A stretch of 64,000 nucleotides of DNA from Oscillospiraceae bacterium (GCA_017427265.1 JAFRTG010000032.1:62001-126000); one strand, 5' to 3'. Shown: positions 1-10,200, counted from the stretch's first letter. Numbers and translations are program-made. Notes: generated by a model not told the origin, from the letters alone.

Positions 1-56
1 GTCTGTATTCTGATTTCATTTCACATGGCAGCGTGTTTGCCTGCCGCTGAACGCAC

Positions 57-668
57 TTACAGAATATTCGCCTTCTCGAAGTGCTTCCGGAACAGCTTTC
101 TGCTGAACAGGACGCCGAGAAGCGCGGCTGCTGCCGTGGCAGCGATCATGGCGATCAGCACCCAGCCGGGTGTCATGGCCCGGACTCGGTCACAGAATTC
201 CGCGCTCATGCCGCGGTCAAGATTGCTTTTGAAATATGCCTCGCGCATAATCCAGATCGGCAGGAAACCGCCGAGCAGATTCTGCGAAAACGCCAGATAG
301 CTGAGCGTATTGGCACCCCAGCTCCTGTAGCGTCCGAGTGCGGCAAAAATCTCGGCAAGCACCGCCGCGATGATCGCAACGACAATCACAATCCAGATGT
401 TGCCCATTGCCAGAAGAAATGCGCCCGGCAGAATGCCCGCAATCATGATCGGTCCTGTGATCTGTGTTTTCGCAACCATCAGCATGAACACCGGCGCGCT
501 GAAGAATGCAATCAGAACCGGCATCAGCAGATACAGTACCGGAACCGGCATACAGATTGAGCCAAAGATCACAAAGATCACAAAATAAATTGAGATGAAA
601 ATACCCGCCGTGATAAAACGCTTGGATTTTTTTCCTTCCTGCCTGTCAATATGTTTCATTTCAGCCAT
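57..668 (-). CDS. Trep_Strep/MptD-type membrane protein (putative ECF transporter S component)
   Basis: The protein is about 203 residues and very hydrophobic, with five or six predicted membrane segments after a basic N-terminus. It resembles the Trep_Strep/MptD family, which is thought to act as the substrate-binding S subunit of energy-coupling-factor transporters and is often encoded beside a pair of half-ABC transporters, as here. An in-frame ATG at 689 overlaps the stop of the preceding gene, but a GGGGAG motif lies just before the ATG at 668, so I place the start there. It is the last gene of the operon visible in the window; any partner T or A subunit would lie beyond the left edge. 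The substrate is unknown; context suggests a metal chelate or operon product. The family assignment comes from sequence character and context. Confidence 0.75.
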   Translation of the reverse strand: MAEMKHIDRQEGKKSKRFITAGIFISIYFVIFVIFGSICMPVPVLYLLMPVLIAFFSAPVFMLMVAKTQITGPIMIAGILPGAFLLAMGNIWIVIVVAIIAAVLAEIFAALGRYRSWGANTLSYLAFSQNLLGGFLPIWIMREAYFKSNLDRGMSAEFCDRVRAMTPGWVLIAMIAATAAAALLGVLFSRKLFRKHFEKANIL

Positions 669-685
669 TTTCAAACACTCCCCTG

Positions 686-2449
686 TCAAATCGTCTGCCG
701 GCCGATATTCCAGCCGGCTGTCTGCTGCTGAATACTGAAGAGCTTGTCGTAAAGCCCGTGAGATGCCGTCAGGGAATCGTGCGTTCCGGATTCGGCAACT
801 CTGCCGTTCTCCATCACGATAATCTGATCGACATTCGTAACTGTCCGGAGTCTGTGCGCAATCACAAGAACCGTCTTGTTCTGCGTCAGACCGGAGATTG
901 CATCCTGAATCAGCACTTCATTTTCCGGATCGAGTGAGGCCGTGGCCTCATCCAGAATCACGATCGGTGCATTTTTCAGAAGCGCACGCGCGATTGAAAT
1001 GCGCTGCCGCTCGCCGCCGGAAACCGTATTGCCGTTTTCGCCGAGCAGCGTCTGATAGCCATCCGGCATTCTGCTGACGAACTCGTCGCAGCAGGCGAGC
1101 TTTGCCGCACGCATGACTTCTTCATCCGTCGCGTTCATGTTGCCGATTTTGATGTTATTGAATACCGTGTCATTGAACAGAATGACATCCTGAAATACGA
1201 CCGTGACATAATCTGTCAGATGCTCCGGATCAATGGAACGCAGATCCGTTCCGCCGATGCGGATTGAACCGTCCGTGACATCCCAGAAGCGCGAAATGAG
1301 CTTTGCAACCGTACTTTTTCCGCTGCCGCTCGGCCCGACCAGCGCCGTGATCTTCCCCTCCGGAATCCGGAAGTTCACATCGTGCAGCACCTCTGTTTCC
1401 TGCTGATAGCCAAAGCTGACATGATCAAAATCAATGTCAAAGCGATCCAGCGCGGTATCCTTGCTGCCTTCCATTTTTTCAATATTGGACAGCTCCATGA
1501 CACGCTCACTGCAAACCTGCATATGGAAAATCTCCGGCATCAGTGTCAGCGTCGTGATGATCGGGCCGTAGACACGCACCGCGATCATCAGCGAAATGAC
1601 CAGCGTCGAAAGCACGAGCGTACCGCCGGAAAAGAGCGTCACACCGGCATATACCGTCAGTGCAATGCCGGCCTGCAGCACAAACTGTGCGCCGGAAAGC
1701 AATACGCCTGCACCGAGCTCCATTTTAACAGAAACACGGCGCATTTCATCCAGCGCGTTTTTCAGCGCACTGAACCGGTCTGCATTCAGAAAACAGGACT
1801 TGATGATCTTAATGCCCGCAATGTATTCCTGTGTCTGCTCGGAGGCACGCAGCTTCGCATTGACCTTCTCACGGCTCATTCTGTCCTGTCTGCGGCGGCT
1901 GAGCAGAATAATCAGCACCGAAACCGGCAGCGTGATAAACAGTGCAAGCGCCATGCGCCAGTCAAAGAATGCAAACCCGATGCAGATCAGTGTAACAGAA
2001 ATGATATTTGCAACGAGCGGCGGCAGCACATGGCTCAGCGTATGCTCAATGACAGCACAGTCCGACATCATATTCGCAGTCAGCTCTGTCAGATTCTTGG
2101 AATTGAACACCTTCATCGGAAGCTCACGAATGATCTCCGCGATGCGGATGCGCATATCAGATGCTTCCAGATAGGAATTCACGTATGTTTTCCGGTAATC
2201 ATTCTTGCTCGCAAAAAAGATTCCGACAGTACCCGCAAGACCGATTGCGGCAAGAATCCAGATTTTTTTCCATGAGACCTCTTCACTTGTCAGAGGCTTT
2301 ATCAGCTCGACAAAGATCTGCACGGAGATGAACACCGGGATCATCATGGTAATATTGGTCAGCGTGCAGGCTGCAATGCCTTTTTTCAGCTCCCGGTATC
2401 CTCTGTCAGACAGATGAAACATTTTCTTCAGATTCAGCATATCAAGCAT
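686..2449 (-). CDS. ABC transporter, fused membrane and ATPase domains (YbtQ-like half)
   Basis: This 587-residue half-transporter has a six-helix exporter-type membrane domain (about residues 20-320) and a C-terminal ATPase domain. Walker A (GPSGSGKST), the signature VSGGERQ and Walker B VILDEATASLD are all intact. It overlaps the upstream ABC gene by eight bases, so the two probably form a heterodimer. Pairs of this architecture next to siderophore-type NRPS genes include YbtP/YbtQ of the yersiniabactin locus, which despite the exporter fold import iron-siderophore; other relatives export. Direction cannot be decided from sequence. The first ATG is used; a second one nine bases downstream is also possible. 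Confidence 0.9.
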   Translation of the reverse strand: MLDMLNLKKMFHLSDRGYRELKKGIAACTLTNITMMIPVFISVQIFVELIKPLTSEEVSWKKIWILAAIGLAGTVGIFFASKNDYRKTYVNSYLEASDMRIRIAEIIRELPMKVFNSKNLTELTANMMSDCAVIEHTLSHVLPPLVANIISVTLICIGFAFFDWRMALALFITLPVSVLIILLSRRRQDRMSREKVNAKLRASEQTQEYIAGIKIIKSCFLNADRFSALKNALDEMRRVSVKMELGAGVLLSGAQFVLQAGIALTVYAGVTLFSGGTLVLSTLVISLMIAVRVYGPIITTLTLMPEIFHMQVCSERVMELSNIEKMEGSKDTALDRFDIDFDHVSFGYQQETEVLHDVNFRIPEGKITALVGPSGSGKSTVAKLISRFWDVTDGSIRIGGTDLRSIDPEHLTDYVTVVFQDVILFNDTVFNNIKIGNMNATDEEVMRAAKLACCDEFVSRMPDGYQTLLGENGNTVSGGERQRISIARALLKNAPIVILDEATASLDPENEVLIQDAISGLTQNKTVLVIAHRLRTVTNVDQIIVMENGRVAESGTHDSLTASHGLYDKLFSIQQQTAGWNIGRQTI

Positions 2450-4247
2450 TTCCTCTTTTCATTTTCCAGCTCAGCGCCTGCGTATAGCGTGCCCACAGTT
2501 CACTGTATTTCCCGTTTTTCGCGAGCAGCTCCTCATGCCTGCCCTGCTCCGCGATCCTGCCGTTTTCCACGACAAGGATCCGGTCGGCATCGGTGACCGT
2601 CGAGAGTCTGTGCGCGATCATGATGACGGTCTTGCCTGCCATCAGGCGGCTTAGCGCCTTCTGAATCAGGAATTCGTTTTCAGGATCGGCAAATGCAGTC
2701 GCCTCGTCCAGTACAAGAATCGGAGAATCCTTCAGGATCGCCCGCGCGATTGCAACACGCTGAATCTCTCCGCCGGAAAATTTTACGCCGCTCTGCCCGA
2801 AAACAGTACGGTAGCCGTCAGGCAGACTCATGATGAATTCATGACACTGCGCCGCTTTGGCCGCAGCAATTACCTCATCCTCTGTCGCATCCGGTCTGCC
2901 CATACGGATATTCTCAAGAATGCTCTGCTTGAATAAATAGTTGTCCTGGAACACAAAGCTGACCATGTTCATCAGATCCTTTGTTGCAATCCTGCGGATA
3001 TCCGTCCCGCCGATCGTAATGCTGCCGCCATCGACATCGTAAAAACGAGGGATCATGTTTGCAACCGTGCTCTTGCCGCCGCCCGAAGGGCCGACAATCG
3101 CCGTGACCTGTCCGGCAGGAATCGTAAAGCTGATGCCGTCCAGTGCCTTGATATCCTTCTCATAGGAGAAGGTCACATTCTCAAAGCGGATCTCATAGTC
3201 ATGCGGTACCGCACAGCCGGATTCTTCTGTCAGCGGCTTTTCCGCCAGTACCTTGTCCATGCGCTCAATGCCGTTGGCTGTGTTCATGCTGTTGACCATC
3301 ACGTATACGACCTTCATCAGAATCGCTGCGATTGCCGGCACAAACAGCAGATAGAACAGAAAATCCGTGAGAAAGCCGCGGTAATCCGCCGCACGCTTTC
3401 CGACATAAATGCCCATCGGAATCAGGAACAGGTACATATTGTTCAGAGCCGATGTCAGAACCGCCATGGCATTCTCATTGCTCAGTGTATACGGGATCAC
3501 CGAGTCGGTATACTTCTGAATGGAATCATGCAGCCGTCTGAACGAGAACACCGTCTGATTAAAGGCCTTGACAACCGAAATACCGCGGACATATTCCACG
3601 GATGCATTGCTCATATCCTCCAGTGCATCCTGATATACATTCAGGAGCTCGGAGGTTTTCTGACCGCCGTTTGCAATTCCCTGCAATTCAAACGATACAA
3701 CAATCGCCGCAAATGTGACCAGTCCGAAGCGCCAGTCTACAGCAAACAGAATGATAATCGCAGTGACCGGTGCAACCATTGCCGCGACCATGTCGGGAAG
3801 ATCGTGTGCAATGAAGCCCTCAAGCTGTTCAATGTTTTCATCCATGATCTTTCGCAGCTTGCCGCTGCCTTCCCGGATATGAAAACCGATCGGCAGCTTG
3901 ACAATGTGCGAAGCGAAATCGAGTTTCAGCTGATACAGGGTTCCGTATGCTGCAACATGGGAGACCGCCAGCGCCCCGAAATACAGCACAATGTTCAGAA
4001 ATGTGCCGCCCAGCGCCAGCAGTCCGTAGCGAAGCATCAGATCCGTATCGCGGATGTCCGGATAGTACTGAATAATAAGTGCAAGAATTTTGTAGATCGA
4101 ATAGTATGGAATAAAGCCGGCCAGTGCAGCTGCCGCCGAGAGAATGACAGAGATCAGACATAGTCCCTTTCTGATTTTCGTCAGCTCCATCAAACGCGGC
4201 AGGCCTGTTTTATACGGCTTTTCCGGTGTTTCCTTTTTACTCGCCAT
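2442..4247 (-). CDS. ABC transporter, fused membrane and ATPase domains (YbtP-like half)
   Basis: This protein of 601 residues has the same layout as its neighbour: membrane domain about residues 20-320 and ATPase domain about 355-590, with Walker A GPSGGGKST, signature FSGGEIQ and Walker B LVLDEATAFAD. The divergent D-loop region (AFADPENE) is typical of one half of heterodimeric transporters of the siderophore type. A longer frame opens at 4307, but GGAGGAC stands directly before the ATG at 4247, giving the start MASKK. It probably pairs with the ABC protein encoded at 686-2449 and moves the product, or a metal complex of it, across the membrane. Confidence 0.9.
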   Translation of the reverse strand: MASKKETPEKPYKTGLPRLMELTKIRKGLCLISVILSAAAALAGFIPYYSIYKILALIIQYYPDIRDTDLMLRYGLLALGGTFLNIVLYFGALAVSHVAAYGTLYQLKLDFASHIVKLPIGFHIREGSGKLRKIMDENIEQLEGFIAHDLPDMVAAMVAPVTAIIILFAVDWRFGLVTFAAIVVSFELQGIANGGQKTSELLNVYQDALEDMSNASVEYVRGISVVKAFNQTVFSFRRLHDSIQKYTDSVIPYTLSNENAMAVLTSALNNMYLFLIPMGIYVGKRAADYRGFLTDFLFYLLFVPAIAAILMKVVYVMVNSMNTANGIERMDKVLAEKPLTEESGCAVPHDYEIRFENVTFSYEKDIKALDGISFTIPAGQVTAIVGPSGGGKSTVANMIPRFYDVDGGSITIGGTDIRRIATKDLMNMVSFVFQDNYLFKQSILENIRMGRPDATEDEVIAAAKAAQCHEFIMSLPDGYRTVFGQSGVKFSGGEIQRVAIARAILKDSPILVLDEATAFADPENEFLIQKALSRLMAGKTVIMIAHRLSTVTDADRILVVENGRIAEQGRHEELLAKNGKYSELWARYTQALSWKMKRGNA

Positions 4248-4261
4248 TTCGTCCTCCAATA

Positions 4262-4759
4262 TCACGGTGTATTTGTCTGCTTCGTGATGACCTTCACCAT
4301 CAGACATTCATTGACATTCCGGCGAAATAATCCGTCGAAGTGATTGACTACCTCATAACCGTTTTTGCGGTAAATCTCAAATGCACGGTCATTGAAATCT
4401 GCAACCAGCAGATAGGCTCTTGTGCGCAGTGCTCCCAGCAGCCGCAGGCAGTCCTGTTCAAACGCCTGTAGCAGCTTTCTGCCGATTCCGGTATGCTGCT
4501 GATCGCTTCGCACAACGATCATATGCAGATACGGGAAAGAACGGAACATTCCGCGTGCCTGAAACCAGATAAATCCGACAGGCTGATCTGCCTGATCGGC
4601 AGCTACCAGAAAGCTGTCCTGCACAACAGCCTTTTCCAGTGCATCTGCAATCATATGCCGGTTCGGGTAGTAAACTGTTCCGAGACGGCTCTCAGCCAGC
4701 ATATCGCCGCAGGCCTGCATGTCCTCCGGCTGTGCGTCTCTGATTCGTATCTGCTCCAT
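4262..4759 (-). CDS. GNAT-family N-acetyltransferase
   Basis: This 165-residue single-domain protein has a GNAT fold. The acetyl-CoA binding motif A is visible as QHTGIGRKLL around residues 78-87, followed by the usual NGYE segment near the C-terminus. It lies between the carrier protein gene and the ABC pair in the biosynthetic operon. It could modify an amino group of the product or precursor, or give self-protection. AGGGGG precedes the ATG. Substrate unknown. Confidence 0.85.
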   Translation of the reverse strand: MEQIRIRDAQPEDMQACGDMLAESRLGTVYYPNRHMIADALEKAVVQDSFLVAADQADQPVGFIWFQARGMFRSFPYLHMIVVRSDQQHTGIGRKLLQAFEQDCLRLLGALRTRAYLLVADFNDRAFEIYRKNGYEVVNHFDGLFRRNVNECLMVKVITKQTNTP

Positions 4760-4769
4760 AACAGCCCCC

Positions 4770-5018
4770 TTACATTCTGGAAAAGATCACATCTGCAATC
4801 GAGGAAACGGTATCGAAATTCTCAAGCTCCAGATCGTCGAACGGGAGCGTGATTCCGAATTCTGCTTCAAACACAGAGATCAACGAAACAATATCAAACG
4901 AATCAATATATCCGCCGGTAATGAGCATTGTGTCTTCTGTGAGCTCGATGCTTTCCGCACCGTCGATGTTTGTGCGGATCAGCTCTGCGACCTTCGCTTC
5001 GATTTCCTGCCTGTTCAT
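4770..5018 (-). CDS. Acyl/peptidyl carrier protein
   Basis: A free-standing carrier protein of 82 residues. The phosphopantetheine attachment motif is IDSF, with Ser40, inside an otherwise typical four-helix acidic sequence. It lies directly downstream of the PP-loop enzyme gene and two genes from the amino acid:carrier-protein ligase gene, so it is the best candidate for the carrier charged by that ligase. It is one of three free-standing carriers in the operon. Confidence 0.92.
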   Translation of the reverse strand: MNRQEIEAKVAELIRTNIDGAESIELTEDTMLITGGYIDSFDIVSLISVFEAEFGITLPFDDLELENFDTVSSIADVIFSRM

Positions 5019-5041
5019 TCCCTGTCAACTCCTTTCAGTTT

Positions 5042-6064
5042 TTATTTGAGAATATCGCTGAGCGAATATCCCATTTTGGCAAGCGGCGGAATCAGATCGG
5101 TATCCTCAATCGGCGTACTGATGATTTCCAGTGCGCGCTGCCGCGAGAGCTCGCCGGCACGCACCATATCGCTCAGCTCTGTCTCATGCTGTGCATATCC
5201 GAACTGCTTCATCGCCAGATACTGTGCAACATAATTGAAGGAGCAGTTCGAGGATTTGTCCGGCCAGCTCCGCTTCGGAAGCGTAAAGCCGAGCTTTTCC
5301 GTGATGAGACTGAGAATCTCGCCTTCATTCCATTCAATGTATTTGAACGGCGAAAGCTGAACGATATCGCCGTAATGCTCACGGAAATATTTTGGCTGAT
5401 TGCTGTACATTTCTGTCAGCTCAGCATATTTGTCATCCTGAGAAAGAATATCAATGATATTCCGGTCAGATTCCTCATAGATCCAGAACAGTTCAAAATT
5501 CCGGATATACTGCTGTCCCTTCGTGTAACCGCCCAGCACAAGCCGGATGCCGTTCTGCCGGCACACATCCCGCACTGCCTTGTCGATCAGTGCATGGCAC
5601 ACTCTGCAATAATAGATTTTCTTTCCGGATTGCAGGCACTTCTGAAAAATGTCCAGCACATCCGCCGTCTTGAATACAACCAGATCAACGCCGAGCACAT
5701 CTGTCGCATTCCGCACATTGTGATACATCTCCTCCAGTGCAAAGCCGTTGTCAATGAAAACGGCCAGCGGCTTCAGATGCAGAATCTCCTTTGCAATGTA
5801 CAGCGTCATGATACTGTCCTTGCCGCCGGAAACGCTGACGGCACAGTCATATTTTCCGGCGTCCTTCGTAAAGCGTGCGACCTTCTTCTTCAGCAGATCA
5901 AGCCGTGCTTCCGGCGAAAGGCCGTCGATGCCGCCGCCCTTTTCCTCAAGCTGCCGGTGCTTTGTGCAGATCGGACAAAGCCCGTTTTCATTCAGCGGAA
6001 TATAACCTTCTGTTTCAGGCAGCACGCAGCATTTGCAGCGTTTTCTTTCAACATTATAGTTCAT
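5042..6064 (-). CDS. PP-loop ATP pyrophosphatase (N-acetyl sugar amidotransferase/AANH type)
   Basis: This 340-residue protein has the PP-loop signature SGGKDS at residues 79-84, so it should adenylate a carbonyl or similar oxygen to prepare it for attack by nitrogen or sulfur. The N-terminus has clustered cysteines (C10, C12, C13, C30, C33) and a second CxxC pair near residue 150, which suggests a bound metal. The nearest family is the WbpG/N-acetyl sugar amidotransferase group of adenine nucleotide alpha hydrolases; a distant relative (CtaC-like) acts in thioamide formation on carrier-bound chains in closthioamide biosynthesis. No glutaminase partner is encoded in the window. Placed beside a carrier protein and a carrier ligase, it most likely amidates or thionates a carrier-bound intermediate. 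That role is inference. Confidence 0.8.
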   Translation of the reverse strand: MNYNVERKRCKCCVLPETEGYIPLNENGLCPICTKHRQLEEKGGGIDGLSPEARLDLLKKKVARFTKDAGKYDCAVSVSGGKDSIMTLYIAKEILHLKPLAVFIDNGFALEEMYHNVRNATDVLGVDLVVFKTADVLDIFQKCLQSGKKIYYCRVCHALIDKAVRDVCRQNGIRLVLGGYTKGQQYIRNFELFWIYEESDRNIIDILSQDDKYAELTEMYSNQPKYFREHYGDIVQLSPFKYIEWNEGEILSLITEKLGFTLPKRSWPDKSSNCSFNYVAQYLAMKQFGYAQHETELSDMVRAGELSRQRALEIISTPIEDTDLIPPLAKMGYSLSDILK

Positions 6065-6082
6065 CCTGTTCTCCCCCGGATT

Positions 6083-7264
6083 TCACAAATCAACGTAGGA
6101 TGCAATCTCATCGCGGGTCTGCTGATCCCATTTTGAGACATCCAGCCCCTTCTGTGAAAGCAGCGCATAGGTCAGCCGCTCAATGCCGAACGCAAAGCAG
6201 GCTGTGTAGCAGAACGCACCGTTTGAAGATTTGATTGCATAGGGTTTGGAGAAGTGCGTTCTGTGCAGATTGGCAGATGCACAGGCGATGTACAGATCAC
6301 GCGCAGGAATCTTCCATTTGAATTCGCGCTTGGAATCGCCGAGCATCTGAAAGAGCCTGAGTTTTTTGTAGTTGCTCGCAAAAAACGAATCATTCGCCGT
6401 ATCGAGCTTGACATTGACCTGAAATGTGTCCGCCCAGAATTGCCAGAGTGCTCTGCTGCTTTCAATCCGCTCCGAGCATTGCTGCGGCGTTCCGAGGAAT
6501 ACATATTCCAGCATGTAAAACTCATTCAGCCGTGCCAGCTCCAGCACATTGTCGCCCTCATTGCGGAAGCATTTGCCGGCGATCATGAAACACAGCGGCT
6601 TTTTCTCATCAACGATGGTATTCTCAAAAATCGAATAGACAGGAACACAGGCGGCATTGCGCAGGACATTCACCGGCTGCTTCATCTCCGAGAAGATGCC
6701 GTCCGCTTTCGTACCGAAAGCAGCAAAGCGATCCAGCACATCCAGATCGTTTTTCATCACAGTCTGGAACATGATGTAATGCGGGAATGTCTCGAAATAT
6801 CTGCCCTTTTCAAAATTGTCAATCGGATAAAGCACGGGGAATTCATATTCACGCACATCTTCAAAATTCTGAAACGCAAATTCGCGGATCTTTTTGTCGA
6901 AGTAGCGGAACACCTTGAGGAACAGCCCGCTGTAGGCATAAACGCCCTTGCAGATCTCCATCACATCACCGCGGCTGACCAGCTCCGGAAAAACGGTTTC
7001 CGTATTGAGCGGCGTTCTGTCTGTATGATCGACCAGCGTTTTGATGTTCGATTCCCGGTCGGTAATCTTTCCGCCGTGAATCATCTCAAGCAGCCGGTCG
7101 ATTTTGCTGCGGACGTCCTGCTCTTTTTCGTCAAAGCAGCTGACGCCGATCTCTCTGCCGCTGACCTCGATTTTCTGGATATCCGGTGAAATATAGGAAA
7201 GCATATCGGAAATCACAGCAAAGTCGCTGTCCGTCTCATTGGAAAAATCATATCTGCAAATCAT
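6083..7264 (-). CDS. Class II aaRS-like amino acid:carrier-protein ligase
   Basis: This 393-residue protein is a class II aminoacyl-tRNA synthetase catalytic domain without any tRNA-binding domain. Motif 2 appears as CFRNEG (from residue 232) followed by LNEFYMLEYV, and motif 3 as FGIERLTYAL. Cys206, Glu253 and Cys356 have the spacing expected for the Cys/Glu/Cys zinc site of the SerRS-like aa:CP ligases known from Bradyrhizobium and relatives. Those enzymes activate a small amino acid and transfer it to the phosphopantetheine of a dedicated carrier protein. The N-terminus is about 75 residues longer than in those enzymes. The gene overlaps the NRPS stop codon by four bases and precedes the PP-loop and carrier genes. 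The amino acid is not predictable by eye. Confidence 0.85.
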   Translation of the reverse strand: MICRYDFSNETDSDFAVISDMLSYISPDIQKIEVSGREIGVSCFDEKEQDVRSKIDRLLEMIHGGKITDRESNIKTLVDHTDRTPLNTETVFPELVSRGDVMEICKGVYAYSGLFLKVFRYFDKKIREFAFQNFEDVREYEFPVLYPIDNFEKGRYFETFPHYIMFQTVMKNDLDVLDRFAAFGTKADGIFSEMKQPVNVLRNAACVPVYSIFENTIVDEKKPLCFMIAGKCFRNEGDNVLELARLNEFYMLEYVFLGTPQQCSERIESSRALWQFWADTFQVNVKLDTANDSFFASNYKKLRLFQMLGDSKREFKWKIPARDLYIACASANLHRTHFSKPYAIKSSNGAFCYTACFAFGIERLTYALLSQKGLDVSKWDQQTRDEIASYVDL

Positions 7265-10200
7265 ACGTTTGTGCGCTCCTTTATCATTGCAGCCCAGTCT
7301 TTGAAGAAGGGTCTGCTCAAAATCTCGTATAAATCAATCTCGGCACCGAAGCCGGAACGGATCGAAGCAGCAAGCATCCGTGCAGAACGCTCGCTGCCGC
7401 CGACCGAAAACAGACTGTCAGCCATGGAGAGCTCCGTACCCGGAAACAGCATTCTGCAGATATCCAGCAGCTGCATTTCCGTCTCTCCGGAATCATCTGA
7501 GAGCTGCTTCTTCGCTTCTGCGATCATGTCCGTCCATTCATCCAGCGTCGGATGATTCAGAATATCATAGACCTCCGGCGTGACGCCGAATTCCTTCCGG
7601 ATTGCGGCGGTCAGCTTCATCGCGCTGATCGAATCTCCGCCCATGTAATAAAAATTGTCATCCGGAGACAGCGCAGGATCCTCAAGAATCGAACAGCACA
7701 TCTCATAGAGCTTTCGCTTGATTTCACTTTCAAACTGAATTTCAGCCGCCTTCTCTGTATGCTGCACCGGCATCGCTGCGAGCTTTTTCCGGTCAGGCTT
7801 TGCATTGCGCGTCAGCGGCATTTCCTCCAGCTGAATCAGATGTGCAGGGATCATATACGGCGGCAGTGACGCCCGCAGTACGGCCTGCAGCTCCTGTGCA
7901 CCGATGCACCGGTCCGCGGTGAAATACGCAGCCAGCACCTTGGATTCAGCCGCCTGCACAACCACGCAGAGCTGTACGCCCGGAACCTGCTTGACTGCCG
8001 ATTCTATCCCGGCAAGCTCAATCCGCTTTCCGTTGATCTTGACCTGAAAATCCTCTCTGCCGAGGATGCGGATGCTGCCGTCCGGCAGATACATGCCCAT
8101 ATCTCCCGTGCGGTACATCCGGATGCCGTTCACTGAGAGAAAACGTCTTGCCGTTTCCTCCGGCAGACCGGCATATTCCTTCGCCACGCCCTTTCCTGCC
8201 ACAAACATGCCCCCGCGCACACCGACCGGGCAAGGCTCGAAATCGCTGTCAAGAATATAATAGGCTGTGTTCGGAAAAGGTTTGCCGTAGGGAATGAAGC
8301 TGCCTTCCAGATCTGCTGCCGTCACTTCGTGATAGATATTCCAGACAGTCGTCTCAGAAGGACCGCCCACGCTGAACATGCGGACAGCCGGGTTCATTTC
8401 GCGGATCTGTCTGAGCATTGCCGGTCTGATCCAGTCTCCGCCCAGCATGATGCACCTCAGATGCCCGACCGCTTCAGCCAGCCGCTTGTCCTCCGAGGCC
8501 AGCAGCATTTCCATAAACGCCGGAACAGAATTCCACACTGTCACGCCGTGTTCCAGCATCATTTCAATCCACCTGTGCGGATCTTTTTCCGAAACCGTAT
8601 CCGGTATGACCACCCTGCCGTGATATGCAGGCATAAAGATCATGTCAAACAGAGACATATCATGGCAGTAGTTTGTGACTGCAATGCAGGTATCTGCGTC
8701 GGAAATGCCGAACAGCTCTGCGGTGTGCAGCAGGCAGTTTATCAAGCCCTCCTGCCGCAGCACGATGCTTTTCGGTCTGCCGGTGGAACCGGATGTGTGA
8801 ATCAGAAATGCTTCATCATCCGGTTTCAGCTCACGAAAGATCAGCTCTGCACCGTTGATCTGCGCTGCATCCTCTGCCAGAACAATTTTATCAGCCGGCA
8901 GCTGCGGCAGAATATCGGCAAACGCCTGCTCCGTCACCAGCACACGGATTTCCGCACAACGGATGCAGTAAGCGATTGCTTCCGGCGGCTGTTCTGTTTC
9001 GATCGGGAAAAAAACATATCCGCCGCAGGCACAGGTAAGCTCCGCGATGAGCGGCCGGATTCCTTTCTGCAGCAGCAGGCCGACCCTTCCGCCGTCCGGC
9101 GCCGCACAGCGGATTGCCTGCTGGATCCCGGCTGCACCTTGCATCAGATCAGCATAGCTGTACGTTTTTCCGTTTACAAACGCTGCAGCGGCATCGCTGC
9201 GCTGTGTTAAGCTGCTGTGAAGCAGTCCGGAAAGGGTCTGCGGCACATCATGCACCGGGGTATCATTCGCCTGCCGGAGCAATGCTGCATCCTGTTCGGG
9301 GAGCGGCAGCACGGAGCATTCCAGTACCGACGCATCCTGCATGAGCTGCATACAGGTCTGCGCAAACATATCCGCAATGCCTTCTGCGGCTTGCCGCGAA
9401 ACACAGCAGGCATCTCCGGTCATTGTCAGCAGGACGCCGTCTGCCATCGGCTGCAGAATCGTCTCAAGATGCATGCCGCCGGTCAGCGCACGGAATCCCT
9501 TCTTCACAAAAACGGTATTGCCGTCCTGCACCGTATCCGTCAGACTTGTGAAGGTATACGGAACCTGTACATTTGTGCCTTGCAGTCTGCTTGCATGACG
9601 CAGAATCTCCACGCCGGAATACGGCGCCTGCTCCATGCGGATATTCAGCTCCCGGAGCAGCTGCTCCGCGAGACTGCGCACAGTCTGCCCATGCTCGTGG
9701 AAATGGCCGATCACGGTAAAATCCGCAAACAGACCGATCAGATTCTGCGATTCCGCTTCCCAGAACGGCCTGTGGCTGACAGGCAGATTCAGCGCGAAAT
9801 CCTTCGATTCCGCATAGCGTTCGAGCGTTTTGCAGTAGATCGCCAGAAGCAGTGAAAACGGTGTCAGGCAAACAGACTTCGCAATCTCCGAAAGCCGGGC
9901 CGGAAGTGCCGCAGGGAGCAGCCGTTCCGCCGTATAATACGTTCCTGCGGGAGCAGATTCATGCGGCAGGACAGGCGCATCCGGCAAAGCGGCAGCATGT
10001 GTCTGCCAGAAGGCATCCGCCTCCGCAGTATTCTCCGCCGCAAAGGGTTCCCATGCATCCCGGTAAACGGCAAAGCCTGCATCTTCCGGAAGTGCCTCGC
10101 CCGAATACGCTGCTTCAAGATCACGCAGCAGGATGCCCTGACTCTCTCCGTCAAAGTAAAGGCCGTCTGTGTGCGTAAAGATCACGGCATTCCGCTCAGG

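Noticed and set aside
1-56. Start of another operon gene at the left edge (ATG at 17-19 on the minus strand)
   Set aside because: Only six codons remain and no ribosome binding site precedes them; it cannot be supported.
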